A program made the position numbers and the translations under genes. The notes beneath the pieces are model-generated. The model was not told where the DNA came from. It saw only the letters and a program-made list of their open reading frames with translations, and made no database searches. From Cellulomonas sp. ES6 (GTDB lineage: Bacteria > Actinomycetota > Actinomycetes > Actinomycetales > Cellulomonadaceae): DNA of 64,000 nucleotides. This document shows, piece by piece, positions 38,030 through 46,365 of the stretch. The stretch lies in assembly GCF_030053835.1 (NCBI RefSeq), contig NZ_CP125655.1, positions 2,666,001 through 2,730,000 on the forward strand, read 5' to 3'. Within the stretch, counting starts at the first letter, position 1. Each line of letters starts with the position of its first letter.

Positions 38030-38973
38030 CGACCGCGACGGCCACGGCCGTCCGTCGCACCCCCCGCCGGCGCCCGCGCGCCGGCGGGGGGCAGCGCCGG
38101 GCCCCGTACCTGTTCCTCGCACCGTTCCTGGTGCTGTTCGCCGTGTTCACGATGGCGCCCATCGTCCTCGCCGTGTACTCGAGCTTCTTCCAGACGAGGC
38201 GCAGCGGGCTGGGCTTCGGCGGCGAGGGCGAGGTCGTGTTCGCCGGCCTCGACAACTACGTGCGGGCGCTGTCGAACGACGGGTTCGTCGCCGGCTTCGG
38301 GCGGATGCTCGGGTACGGCGTCGTGCAGGTCCCCGTGATGCTCGGCCTGGCGCTCGTGCTGGCCCTGCTCTTCGACACCGCGCTCGTGCGCTGGAAGCCG
38401 TTCTTCCAGCTCAGCGTCTTCATGCCCTACGCGGTGCCGTCCGTCGTCGCCGCCCTCATCTGGGGCTTCCTCTACCAGCCGCGGGTCAGCCCGATCGTCG
38501 AGGGCCTGCGCTCCGTGGGGTGGGACGTCAGCTTCCTGTCGCCCGACGTCGTGCTGTGGTCGCTGGCGAACGTGGCCGTCTGGTCGGTGACCGGCGTCAA
38601 CATGGTCATCCTGTTCTCGGCGCTGCAGTCCGTGCCGCGGGAGATCTACGAGGCCGCGCGCATCGACGGCGCGAGCGAGCTGCGCACCGCGCTGTCCATC
38701 AAGATCCCGATGATCATGCCGTCGCTCACGCTGACGTTCCTGTTCTCGATCATCGGGACGATGCAGCTGTTCAACGAGCCGATGACGATGCGGGCCGTCA
38801 CGTCCAACATCAGCGGCGACTACACGCCCAACATGGCGATCTTCCAGGCGACCACGCTCGGCGGCGACGTCAACCTCGGGTCGGCCATGGCGGTCGTGCT
38901 GGGGCTCGTCATCTTCGTGCTGTCGCTGGTCGTGCAGGGCGTCTCGCGGCGCCGGAACGGAGCTGACCGATGA
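38026..38973 (+). CDS. Sugar ABC transporter permease (MalF-type)
   Basis: A 315-residue permease with a basic N-terminal tail (RRTPRRRPRAGGGQRR) and six helices. The EAA loop reads IYEAARIDGASELRTALSIKIP. GTG start in the GTGA overlap with the binding-protein stop. The four-base overlap at the other end shows tight translational coupling to the second permease. No cognate ATPase is encoded nearby. Confidence 0.9.
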   Translation: MTTATATAVRRTPRRRPRAGGGQRRAPYLFLAPFLVLFAVFTMAPIVLAVYSSFFQTRRSGLGFGGEGEVVFAGLDNYVRALSNDGFVAGFGRMLGYGVVQVPVMLGLALVLALLFDTALVRWKPFFQLSVFMPYAVPSVVAALIWGFLYQPRVSPIVEGLRSVGWDVSFLSPDVVLWSLANVAVWSVTGVNMVILFSALQSVPREIYEAARIDGASELRTALSIKIPMIMPSLTLTFLFSIIGTMQLFNEPMTMRAVTSNISGDYTPNMAIFQATTLGGDVNLGSAMAVVLGLVIFVLSLVVQGVSRRRNGADR

Positions 38974-39881
38974 GCGTCGCCACCACCGCGCGCCCGACCA
39001 CCGCGGCGCGTCGCCGCCCGCGCACCACGCAGGAGGGCGAACGCCCCTCGGTGCGCTCGCGGGTGCTGGCCGGGGTCGTCATGGTCCTGGTCGCGCTGTA
39101 CTTCCTCGTGCCGATCTACTGGCTGGTGGTCGCCGCGACCAAGTCGACCGCCGACCTGTTCGGGACGCCCGGGTTCTGGTTCGCGGACCTGCAGCTCGGC
39201 CAGAACCTCGTGGACCTGTCGACCTACGACGGCGGCATCTTCTGGCGCTGGATGCTCAACTCCCTGGTGTACTCCGGCCTCGGCTCGGTCCTCATGACGC
39301 TCGTGAGCCTGGCGTCGGGGTACGCGCTGGCGATCTACCGGTTCCGCGGGCGGGCGTTCGTCATCGCGCTCGTGCTGGGCTCGATGCTCGTGCCGCAGAC
39401 CGTCCTCGCGCAGCCGATCTACCAGCTGCTCGTCGAGATCGGCCTGAACAACACCATGCTCGGCGTCCTGCTGCCGACCATCGCCTACCCGTTCGGCGTG
39501 CTGCTCGCGTTCACCTACGCCCAGGCGTCGGTGCCGCAGGAGATCGTCGAGGCCGCGCGCCTGGACGGTGCGGGCGAGGTGCGGACGTTCTTCTCGATCG
39601 GGCTGCGGATGCTCTCCACGGGCGGCGTCACGATCCTGCTGTTCGCCTTCATCGCGAGCTGGAACAACTTCATGCTCCCGCTGCTGGTGCTCAGCGACAC
39701 GCGGCTGCAGCCGGTCACGGTCGGCCTGTCCGGCTGGAGCCAGGCGGCCATCACGGTGCCGGGCCTGCAGACGCTCGTCGTCGTCGGCGCGCTGCTGTCC
39801 GTGGTCCCGATCATCGCGGTGTTCCTGAGCCTGCAGCGGTTCTGGAAGTCGGGTCTCTCGGCAGGTGCCGTGAAGATGTGA
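38970..39881 (+). CDS. Sugar ABC transporter permease (MalG-type)
   Basis: A 303-residue second permease with six helices after a polar N-terminus. The EAA loop is IVEAARLDGAGEVRTFFSIGLR, and the C-terminus FWKSGLSAGAVKM is typical of the CUT1 family. ATG overlaps the preceding stop (ATGA). The GH31 gene begins 58 bases later on the same transcript. Confidence 0.9.
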   Translation: MSVATTARPTTAARRRPRTTQEGERPSVRSRVLAGVVMVLVALYFLVPIYWLVVAATKSTADLFGTPGFWFADLQLGQNLVDLSTYDGGIFWRWMLNSLVYSGLGSVLMTLVSLASGYALAIYRFRGRAFVIALVLGSMLVPQTVLAQPIYQLLVEIGLNNTMLGVLLPTIAYPFGVLLAFTYAQASVPQEIVEAARLDGAGEVRTFFSIGLRMLSTGGVTILLFAFIASWNNFMLPLLVLSDTRLQPVTVGLSGWSQAAITVPGLQTLVVVGALLSVVPIIAVFLSLQRFWKSGLSAGAVKM

Positions 39882-39939
39882 CGGCGCCGCGCCCCACCCC
39901 CATGCACGCAGACGACGTAGACGACACGGACAGCAGGCG

Positions 39940-42279
39940 ATGAAGTTCACCGACGGTTTCTGGCAGGCCCGCCCGGGCGTGGAGCGGCTCCTCGCGCGCG
40001 AGGCGTACGCGATCGACGACCGCGGCGACGCGCTGCGCGTCCTCGCACCGACCAAGGAGATCGGGCGGCGCGGCGACACGCTGAACCGGCCGGCGCTGAC
40101 GGTGACGCTCGACTCCCCGCTCGAGGGCGTCGTGCGGGTCCGCGTCGAGAACCACCGCGGGGGCGCCCCCGCGCCCGGGTTCGGGCTGCCGGGTTCTCGC
40201 GGGTCGGTGGGCGTCACGGGTACCGACGCCGACGGGGCGACGCTCACGTCCGGCCCGCTGACGGCCCACGTGCACCGGGGTGCGCCGTTCGGCATCGCGT
40301 TCACGGCCGAGGACGGCACCCCGCTCACGCGCACCGGCCCCGACGGGGTGGCGCGCGTGCGGCTCGACGCGCACGCGGCCGTCGCCGTCGAGCCGGTGGG
40401 CGAGACCGGGGTCAGCCCCGACGGGCGCGCGCCCGCCGGGACCTACCTGGTGGGCCGGCTCGGGCTGGGCGTCGGCGAGCTGGTCTACGGGCTGGGGGAG
40501 CGGTTCGGGCCGCTGACCAGGAACGGCCAGAGCGTCGACACCTGGAACGCCGACGGCGGCACCGCCAGCGAGCAGGCGTACAAGAACGTGCCGTTCTACC
40601 TGACGAACCGCGGCTACGGCGTGCTCGTCAACCACCCCGGGCACGTGTCGTTCGAGGTCGGCAGCGAGTCGGTCGGGCAGGTGCAGTTCGCGGTGCGCGG
40701 CGAGGTGCTGGAGTACCTGGTCGTCGCCGGGCCGACCCCCGCGGACGTGCTGCGCCGGTACACCGCGCTCACCGGGCGCCCGCCGGTCGTGCCGGCGTGG
40801 TCCTACGGGCTGTGGCTGTCGACGTCGTTCACCACGGACTACGACGAGCAGACCGTGACGTCGTTCGTCGACGGCATGGCCGAGCGCGGCATCCCGCTGT
40901 CGGTGTTCCACTTCGACTGCTTCTGGATGCGCGAGTTCCAGTGGACCGACTTCGAGTGGGACCCGCGCGTCTTCCCCGACCCCGAGGGCATGCTGGCGCG
41001 CCTGCACGACCGCGGGCTGCGCGTCAGCGCCTGGGTCAACCCGTACATCGCGCAGGCGTCGCCGCTGTTCGACGAGGCGCGGGAGGCCGGGTACCTGGTG
41101 CGGCGGCCCGACGGCTCCGTGTGGCAGTGGGACATGTGGCAGGCCGGCATGGGCCTGGTCGACTTCACGAACCCCGCCGCGACCGCCTGGTACCAGGGCT
41201 ACGTCCGGCGGCTGCTGCGCCAGGGCGTCGACGCGGTCAAGACCGACTTCGGCGAGCGCATCCCCACCGACGTGGTCTGGCACGACGGCTCCGACCCGGA
41301 GGCCATGCACAACCTCTACGCGCACCTGTACAACCGCGCGGTGTTCGACGTCCTGGAGTCCGAGCGCGGCACCGGCGAGGCCGTCGTGTTCGCGCGGTCG
41401 GGCACGGCCGGCGGGCAGACGATGCCCGTGCACTGGGGTGGCGACAACTCCTCGTCGTTCGAGTCGATGGCCGAGACGCTGCGCGGCGGGCTGTCGCTGT
41501 CGCTGAGCGGCTACGGGTTCTGGAGCCACGACATCGGCGGGTTCGAGGGCATGCCGGACCGCGAGGTGTTCATGCGCTGGCTGGCGTTCGGGCTGCTGTC
41601 CTCGCACAGCCGGCTGCACGGGTCGTCGAGCTACCGCGTGCCGTGGGCGTTCGACGAGGACGGCACCCCCGAGGGCGAGTCGGCCGTCGAGGTCGCGGCG
41701 TTCTTCACGCGGCTGAAGATGCGGCTCATGCCGTACCTGCTGCACGTCGGCCGGACCGTCCACGAGGAGGGCCTGCCCTTCACGCGGCCGATGGTGCTGG
41801 CGTTCCCCGACGACCCCGCCGTCGAGCACCTCGACCGCCAGTACCTGATCGGCGACGACCTGCTGGTGGCCCCCGTCCTGCAGCCCGGCGGGCGCGTGCG
41901 GTACTACCTGCCGGAGGGCCGGTGGACCCACCTGCTGACGGGGGAGGAGGCCACCGGCGGCTGGCGCGACGAGGTGCACGACGTGCTGAGCCTGCCGCTG
42001 TGGGTGCGCGAGGGCGCGGTGCTCGTCACGACCGACCGCGACGACCGCCCCGACCACGACCACACCGTCGACCCCCTGGTGACCGTGTACCCGGGCGGTC
42101 CGGCGCGGCGCACCGCGGCGGTGACCGACCCGGCGTCGGACGCGCAGGTGACGTTCGACGTGGTGGACGACGGCGGCACGGTCACCGTGACCGCCACGCC
42201 CGCGTCGGCCTTCCGGGCGCGGCTGGGCCACGGAGCGGAGGTCACCTCGGTCGACGGGGTCGCCCGGCTCACCCGCTGA
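39940..42279 (+). CDS. yicI: GH31 alpha-xylosidase (YicI-type)
   Basis: A 779-residue cytosolic glycosidase matching the 772-residue E. coli YicI in length. The nucleophile is Asp436 in KTDFGERIP and the acid/base Asp502 in HWGGDNSSS. Their 66-residue spacing equals that of YicI Asp416/Asp482. SVFHFDCFWMREFQW carries the xyloside-preferring loop. It removes alpha-1,6-xylose from the non-reducing end of xyloglucan oligosaccharides. It is last in the GH42-ABC operon, so the two enzymes would act alternately on imported chains. Confidence 0.92.
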   Translation: MKFTDGFWQARPGVERLLAREAYAIDDRGDALRVLAPTKEIGRRGDTLNRPALTVTLDSPLEGVVRVRVENHRGGAPAPGFGLPGSRGSVGVTGTDADGATLTSGPLTAHVHRGAPFGIAFTAEDGTPLTRTGPDGVARVRLDAHAAVAVEPVGETGVSPDGRAPAGTYLVGRLGLGVGELVYGLGERFGPLTRNGQSVDTWNADGGTASEQAYKNVPFYLTNRGYGVLVNHPGHVSFEVGSESVGQVQFAVRGEVLEYLVVAGPTPADVLRRYTALTGRPPVVPAWSYGLWLSTSFTTDYDEQTVTSFVDGMAERGIPLSVFHFDCFWMREFQWTDFEWDPRVFPDPEGMLARLHDRGLRVSAWVNPYIAQASPLFDEAREAGYLVRRPDGSVWQWDMWQAGMGLVDFTNPAATAWYQGYVRRLLRQGVDAVKTDFGERIPTDVVWHDGSDPEAMHNLYAHLYNRAVFDVLESERGTGEAVVFARSGTAGGQTMPVHWGGDNSSSFESMAETLRGGLSLSLSGYGFWSHDIGGFEGMPDREVFMRWLAFGLLSSHSRLHGSSSYRVPWAFDEDGTPEGESAVEVAAFFTRLKMRLMPYLLHVGRTVHEEGLPFTRPMVLAFPDDPAVEHLDRQYLIGDDLLVAPVLQPGGRVRYYLPEGRWTHLLTGEEATGGWRDEVHDVLSLPLWVREGAVLVTTDRDDRPDHDHTVDPLVTVYPGGPARRTAAVTDPASDAQVTFDVVDDGGTVTVTATPASAFRARLGHGAEVTSVDGVARLTR

Positions 42280-42333
42280 GCAGGGAACGGGTCCTGGTAG
42301 CGTGCCGCAGGATCCGGCGCGCTCCAGGATCCG

Positions 42334-42423
42334 GGAGGGCTGGCTGAGCGGCCGAAAGCGACGGTCTTGAAAACCGTTAGTGCGGTGACCCCGTACTCAA
42401 GGGTTCGAATCCCTTGCCCTCCG
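42334..42423 (+). tRNA. tRNA-Ser (anticodon UGA)
   Basis: A 90-nt class II tRNA. Acceptor GGAGGGC (42334-42340) pairs with GCCCTCC (42416-42422), with discriminator G. The anticodon loop CTTGAAA carries TGA. A long variable arm and GGTTCGAATCC T-loop are present. The 3' CCA is not encoded. Confidence 0.96.
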
Positions 42424-42452
42424 CCGAGCGGTGGTGAGGCGACGTGCGGTCG

Positions 42453-43118
42453 TCACGCCGGACGCCTCGCCAGCAGTGCGGCGACGTCGGACTGCCCCTC
42501 GATCCACGACGCGAGGTCGGGGTCGATGTACCCGGCGACGGTGAGGATCGCGGCCCGGTCCTGCTCGAGGGCGCGCGGCCAGATGCGGTGGTGGTGGCTC
42601 ATCCGGTTCCGGAGGTCACGAAGCGCCTCGACGGGGTCGGCGACCGTCTCACGGGTGCGATTCGGCGCGTGCGGGAACGCCGCCGCGAGGTCCGGCCAGA
42701 GGCGGGTGCTCCACCTCCGCGACACGAGCTGGTGCCAGAGGCCGAACGTCGTCTCGGAGATCACCTGCCCGTGCGACAGGGACTTGCGGTTGCTCCTCAC
42801 GCGCCCCTTCGCGGACGCGAGGTCCCGGTACGGCTGGGCGTGCCTGCCGACGCCCAGCCGGTCGCGCCCCAGCTCGCCGGTCGGGTCGTCGATCCAGTCG
42901 CCGGAACGCTCGAGCCGCGCGTGGCGCGCCGTCATCCGCTCGTCCAGGGCGTTCCGGACCGCCACCTCGAGGTGTCCGAGGTCGGTCCCGAGCGCTCCGG
43001 CCACCTTCGCGTTCCACACGTACAGGCTGTTCGCGCGGTCGAGGTCGTCGCCGCACTCGAGCAGGTAGCCGGCGATGCGTGCGGCACCGAGGTGCCTCGC
43101 GTGGAACGTGGACTGCAT
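42453..43118 (-). CDS. Abi-like HEPN-domain abortive-infection protein
   Basis: A 221-residue protein of the Abi_2/AbiD-AbiF-like family. The HEPN ribonuclease motif Rx4H is RNRMSH (Arg170-His175), followed by HHRIW. An earlier conserved helix is GHLEVAVRNALDERM. FGLWHQLVSRRWST and DPVEALRDLRNRM are typical of the family. Such proteins arrest growth on phage infection by cutting RNA. The gene is convergent to tRNA-Ser(UGA), 30 bases apart. Immediately upstream is a structured RNA like the abiF motif, a possible antitoxin or regulator. The ATG at 43118 is firm because the RNA ends against it. Confidence 0.85.
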   Translation of the reverse strand: MQSTFHARHLGAARIAGYLLECGDDLDRANSLYVWNAKVAGALGTDLGHLEVAVRNALDERMTARHARLERSGDWIDDPTGELGRDRLGVGRHAQPYRDLASAKGRVRSNRKSLSHGQVISETTFGLWHQLVSRRWSTRLWPDLAAAFPHAPNRTRETVADPVEALRDLRNRMSHHHRIWPRALEQDRAAILTVAGYIDPDLASWIEGQSDVAALLARRPA

Positions 43119-43200
43119 CGTGCCCTACCCGTAGACTGGTCCCAACGCCCCGGAACCGTCCCTGTAACCACCTCGGTGGTCGATCACACGGCCGGGGCTT
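43119..43200 (-). ncRNA. abiF-like structured RNA directly upstream of the Abi gene
   Basis: On the gene's strand, GCCCCGG (43198-43192) pairs with CCGGGGC (43153-43147). Inside, CCGT (43191-43188) pairs with ACGG (43159-43156). A hairpin ACCAC-CGAG-GTGGT (43180-43167) with a tetraloop forms the apex, and GTG/TAC can extend it. A single-stranded stretch of about 28 nt leads to the ATG. The nested architecture and position before an Abi_2-family gene match the published abiF RNA motif as I remember it. Boundaries are approximate. Confidence 0.6.
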
Positions 43201-43314
43201 CGTCGTGCTCCGGACGACCCTCGCAGCCGAGCGCGGTCAGGTGCCAGTCAGCCTCGTCCACCTCGTCGCTGGTGGTGCCGCCCGGATGTCCGCGGAACGT
43301 TGCAGGGGGGCGGG

Positions 43315-43707
43315 TCAGTCGTCCGCGACGTCGCCGTCGAGGTAGGACCACGCCCCGCCCTCCCGGACGAACCGGCTGACCTCGTGCAGGCTGCCGCGCC
43401 CGTCCGGTCCGCGGTGGTGCGCCCGGAACTCGACCGTGCCCGCGGTGTCGAACGGCCCGCCGGCGGTGGTCGCGAGGACGTCCAGCCGGCACCACCGCAC
43501 GTCCGGGTCGAGCTCGAGGTCGCGCGGGCGGGTGCGCGGGTGCCAGGTGGCACGCAGGTACGCGACGTCGCCGACGGCGAACGCGCTGTAGCGGGAGCGC
43601 ATGAGCTGCTCGGCGGTCGGGGCGGTGGCGTCACCCCGGTGCAGCGGGCCGCAGCAGGCGTCGTAGGTCTCGCCGCTCAGGCAGGGGCAGCGGTCGGGGG
43701 CGGGCAC
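43315..43707 (-). CDS. YchJ family SEC-C protein
   Basis: A 130-residue YchJ/UPF0225 protein. The N-terminal zinc-binding SEC-C-like motif is CPCLSGETYDACCGPLH, followed by the NTF2-like YchJ core (LMRSRYSAFAVGDVAYLRATWH). The biochemical function is not known. GTG at 43705-43707 is the start. The stop lies about 115 bases before the structured RNA of the Abi locus. That gap holds a short open stretch (ending DEAPAV, stop inside the RNA stem) with good codon bias but no clear start. Confidence 0.85.
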   Translation of the reverse strand: MPAPDRCPCLSGETYDACCGPLHRGDATAPTAEQLMRSRYSAFAVGDVAYLRATWHPRTRPRDLELDPDVRWCRLDVLATTAGGPFDTAGTVEFRAHHRGPDGRGSLHEVSRFVREGGAWSYLDGDVADD

Positions 43708-43791
43708 CGGTCCAGTATCCCGGGGCGGGCTCGCACGGACGGACGACCGGTGCGACGGACGTCCCGGCATCGCGGGTCGCGGCCCGTCATC

Positions 43792-45069
43792 ATGGTGCGC
43801 GTGCCGACCCAGCCCACCGACGACGAGCTCGAGCTCATCCGCCAGTCCGGCGTCGCCCTGCGCGTCGGCCGGCTGAGCCTGTCCGCCGGCACCGGCTCGT
43901 ACCGCGTGAAGTCGTCGATGGCCCGCGTCGCCCGTGCCATCGGGGTCGACCGGCACGAGGCGCACGTGACGCTCACCGAGATCACGACGACCTCGCACCG
44001 GGGCGCGAGCTTCCGCACGGAGGTCGCCGAGGTGCGGTCCGTCGGGATCAACGCCGACCGGCTCGCCGAGCTCGAGCGCCTCGCCGGGACGCTCGCCGCC
44101 TCGCCCCGCCGCGCGACCGTCGAGCAGGTCAGCGCCGAGCTCGACCGCATCGAGCGCAAGCCGCCCCTGTACCCGGACGTCGTCAACGCGCTCTGGGCGG
44201 CGGTCGCGTGCGCGGCGTTCGCATTCCTCAACCACGGCGGCCCGGTCGAGATGGGCGGGGCGTTCGTCGCCGCGTGGCTCGGGCAGCTCACGCGACGGCT
44301 GCTGCTGCACCGCGGGTTCAACCAGTTCGGCGTGACGATGCTGGCGGCGGCGGTCGCGTGCCTGGCGTACCTGGGGCTGGTCTCCGTGCTGCACGGCCTG
44401 GGGGCGACGGAGGTCCGCCACGCGGCGGGCTACGTCTCCGCGGTCCTGTTCCTCGTGCCCGGGTTCCCGCTGGTGACCGGCGGCCTGGACCTGGCGAAGC
44501 TCGACTTCTCCGCCGGCGTCGCCCGGCTCACGTACGCGCTGATGATCCTCACGTCCGCCGCGCTCGCGGTCTGGGGCGTGTCGATCGCCGTGGGCCTGTC
44601 GCCCGACCCGGAGGCCGGGCCGGCGCTCGCACCGGAGGTGCAGCTCGCCCTGCGGACGGTCGCGAGCTTCGTCGGCGTGCTCGGGTTCGCGCTCATGTTC
44701 AACAGCCCGTGGCGGATGGCGCTCGGCGCGGCCGCTGTCGGCATGGTCGCGAACACGGGCCGGCTGTACCTCGCGGACACCGGCGTGGCCGCGCAGGCCG
44801 CCGCCGCGGGCGCCGCGCTGCTGGTCGGGCTGCTCGCCGCGGCGATCGCCCCGCGGCTCGGCGTCCCGCGCATCACGGTCTCCGTGCCCGCGGTCGTCAT
44901 CATGGTCCCGGGCGTCTCCGCGTACCGGGCGGTGTTCTACCTGTCGAACGGCGACACCACCGAGGCGCTCGCGTACGGCGTGCAGGCCGGGCTGGTCGTG
45001 GTGGCGCTCGCGGTGGGCCTCGCGGTGGCCCGCATGCTCACGGACCGGGAGTGGGCGTTCGAGCACTGA
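43792..45069 (+). CDS. thrE: Threonine/serine exporter (ThrE-type, fused DUF1212-DUF3815)
   Basis: A 425-residue membrane exporter. The N-terminal soluble ThrE domain (GVALRVGRLSLSAGTGSYRVKSS) is followed by about ten helices. Segments include FLVPGFPLVTGGLDLAKLDF and MVPGVSAYRAVFYLSNGD. The fused form corresponds to C. glutamicum ThrE, which exports L-threonine and L-serine. The ATG at 43792 is the chosen start; a GTG two codons on (43798) is possible. It lies just before tRNA-Ser(GCU). Confidence 0.9.
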   Translation: MVRVPTQPTDDELELIRQSGVALRVGRLSLSAGTGSYRVKSSMARVARAIGVDRHEAHVTLTEITTTSHRGASFRTEVAEVRSVGINADRLAELERLAGTLAASPRRATVEQVSAELDRIERKPPLYPDVVNALWAAVACAAFAFLNHGGPVEMGGAFVAAWLGQLTRRLLLHRGFNQFGVTMLAAAVACLAYLGLVSVLHGLGATEVRHAAGYVSAVLFLVPGFPLVTGGLDLAKLDFSAGVARLTYALMILTSAALAVWGVSIAVGLSPDPEAGPALAPEVQLALRTVASFVGVLGFALMFNSPWRMALGAAAVGMVANTGRLYLADTGVAAQAAAAGAALLVGLLAAAIAPRLGVPRITVSVPAVVIMVPGVSAYRAVFYLSNGDTTEALAYGVQAGLVVVALAVGLAVARMLTDREWAFEH

Positions 45070-45117
45070 CGGGCGCTTTGCCGCCTGCCGCCGGCGCCCG
45101 GTACCCTGGTCCGACCT

Positions 45118-45206
45118 GGAGACGTCGCATAGTCAGGTCTAGTGCGCGACCCTGCTAAGGTCGTGAAGGGGCAACCCTTCCGTGGGTTCAAATCCCACCG
45201 TCTCCG
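45118..45206 (+). tRNA. tRNA-Ser (anticodon GCU)
   Basis: An 89-nt class II tRNA. GGAGACG (45118-45124) pairs with CGTCTCC (45199-45205), with discriminator G. Anticodon loop CTGCTAA. A long variable arm and GGTTCAAATCC T-arm are present, and CCA is not encoded. Confidence 0.96.
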
Positions 45207-45402
45207 CCGTGTGGCGCCCTCGGGGCGCCGACGACCAGCCCGGACCCGCGAGGGCCGGGCTGCTGTCGTCCCAGGGCCGGGGAGCTGCCGGGTCCCGGTG
45301 CGTGGACGCGTCCCGCTCCCCGAGCGCGCTGGGCACCTGGTCGACGAGGATGTGGCGGCCGGGGGTCACCGGCGCCCGTCGTGGCGACCCCCGGCGCGCA
45401 CG

Positions 45403-46227
45403 TCAGCTCGTCAGCCACTCCAGGATGTCGGCGTTGATGACCGCGGCCTGCGTGGTCGGCATGCCGTGCGGGAAGCCCGCGTACGTCTTGAGCGTGCCGT
45501 TCGGCAGCAGCTCCGCGCTCAGCGGCCCGGAGTCGGCGTACGGCACCACCTGGTCGTCGTCGCCGTGCATGACCAGGACGGGCACCGTGATCTGCTTCAG
45601 GTCCTCGGTGAAGTCGGTCTGGGAGAACGCGACGATGCCGTCGTAGTGGGCCTTCGCGCCGCCCATCATCCCCTGGCGCCACCAGTTCTCGATGATGGCC
45701 TCCGACGGCTCCGCGCCCGGGCGGTTGAACCCGTAGAACTGCTCCGACGCCAGCGCGCGGTAGAACTCCGAGCGGTGCTCCGCGACCTGCACCTGCAGGC
45801 CGTCGAAGAACTCCTTCGGCAGGCCGCCGGGGTTCGCCTCCGTCCGCACCATGATCGGCGGCACCGCGCTGATCAGCACCGCGCGCGCCACCCGGTCCTG
45901 GCCGTGCCGGGCGATGTAGTGCACGACCTCCCCGCCGCCCGTGGAGTGCCCGACGTGGATCGCGTCGTGCAGGTCCAGGTGCGCGGTGAGCGCCGCGAGG
46001 TCGTCCGCGTAGTGGTCCATGTCGTGCCCGTCGGCGACCTGCGACGACCGGCCGTGGCCGCGCCGGTCGTGCGCGACCACCCGGTAGCCGTGCTGGAGGA
46101 AGAACAGCAGCTGCGCGTCCCAGTCGTCGGCCGACAGCGGCCAGCCGTGGCTGAACACGATCGGCTGACCGGACCCCCAGTCCTTGTAGAAGATCTCGAC
46201 GCCGTCGGTCGTGGTGATGGTGCCCAT
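45403..46227 (-). CDS. Alpha/beta hydrolase (non-heme chloroperoxidase/esterase type)
   Basis: A 274-residue alpha/beta-fold hydrolase. The oxyanion [11 protein letters not shown], the nucleophile elbow GHSTGGGE (Ser), [14 protein letters not shown] (acid) and GFPHGMPTT (His) form the triad. It is close to cofactor-free haloperoxidases, which act in practice as esterases or perhydrolases. It is transcribed divergently from an AraC-family regulator 138 bases away, a likely controller. Confidence 0.9.
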   Translation of the reverse strand: MGTITTTDGVEIFYKDWGSGQPIVFSHGWPLSADDWDAQLLFFLQHGYRVVAHDRRGHGRSSQVADGHDMDHYADDLAALTAHLDLHDAIHVGHSTGGGEVVHYIARHGQDRVARAVLISAVPPIMVRTEANPGGLPKEFFDGLQVQVAEHRSEFYRALASEQFYGFNRPGAEPSEAIIENWWRQGMMGGAKAHYDGIVAFSQTDFTEDLKQITVPVLVMHGDDDQVVPYADSGPLSAELLPNGTLKTYAGFPHGMPTTQAAVINADILEWLTS

Positions 46228-46365
46228 GGCTCCTCCTGTGGTCCTCGGCGGGCCTCCCGCAGACCCAGGATCCGGTCGCCGTGGCGGACGGTCTTGGACG
46301 GCCCGGCACTGTACTGGCCCGATCGCGCACGCCTAGGGTCGGCTCATCCGCAGAAGGGGGTCTGC

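Noticed and set aside
43184..43300. A micro-gene ending DEAPAV between ychJ and the Abi RNA
   Set aside because: Codon bias is good, but there is no clear ribosome site. Its end overlaps the conserved RNA stem, so the apparent coding may reflect RNA conservation.
42334..45206. A mobile island flanked by two tRNA-Ser genes acting as att sites
   Set aside because: The 3' ends of the two tRNAs share only a few bases beyond normal tRNA conservation, and the interval holds ordinary YchJ and ThrE genes. Only the Abi unit looks accessory.
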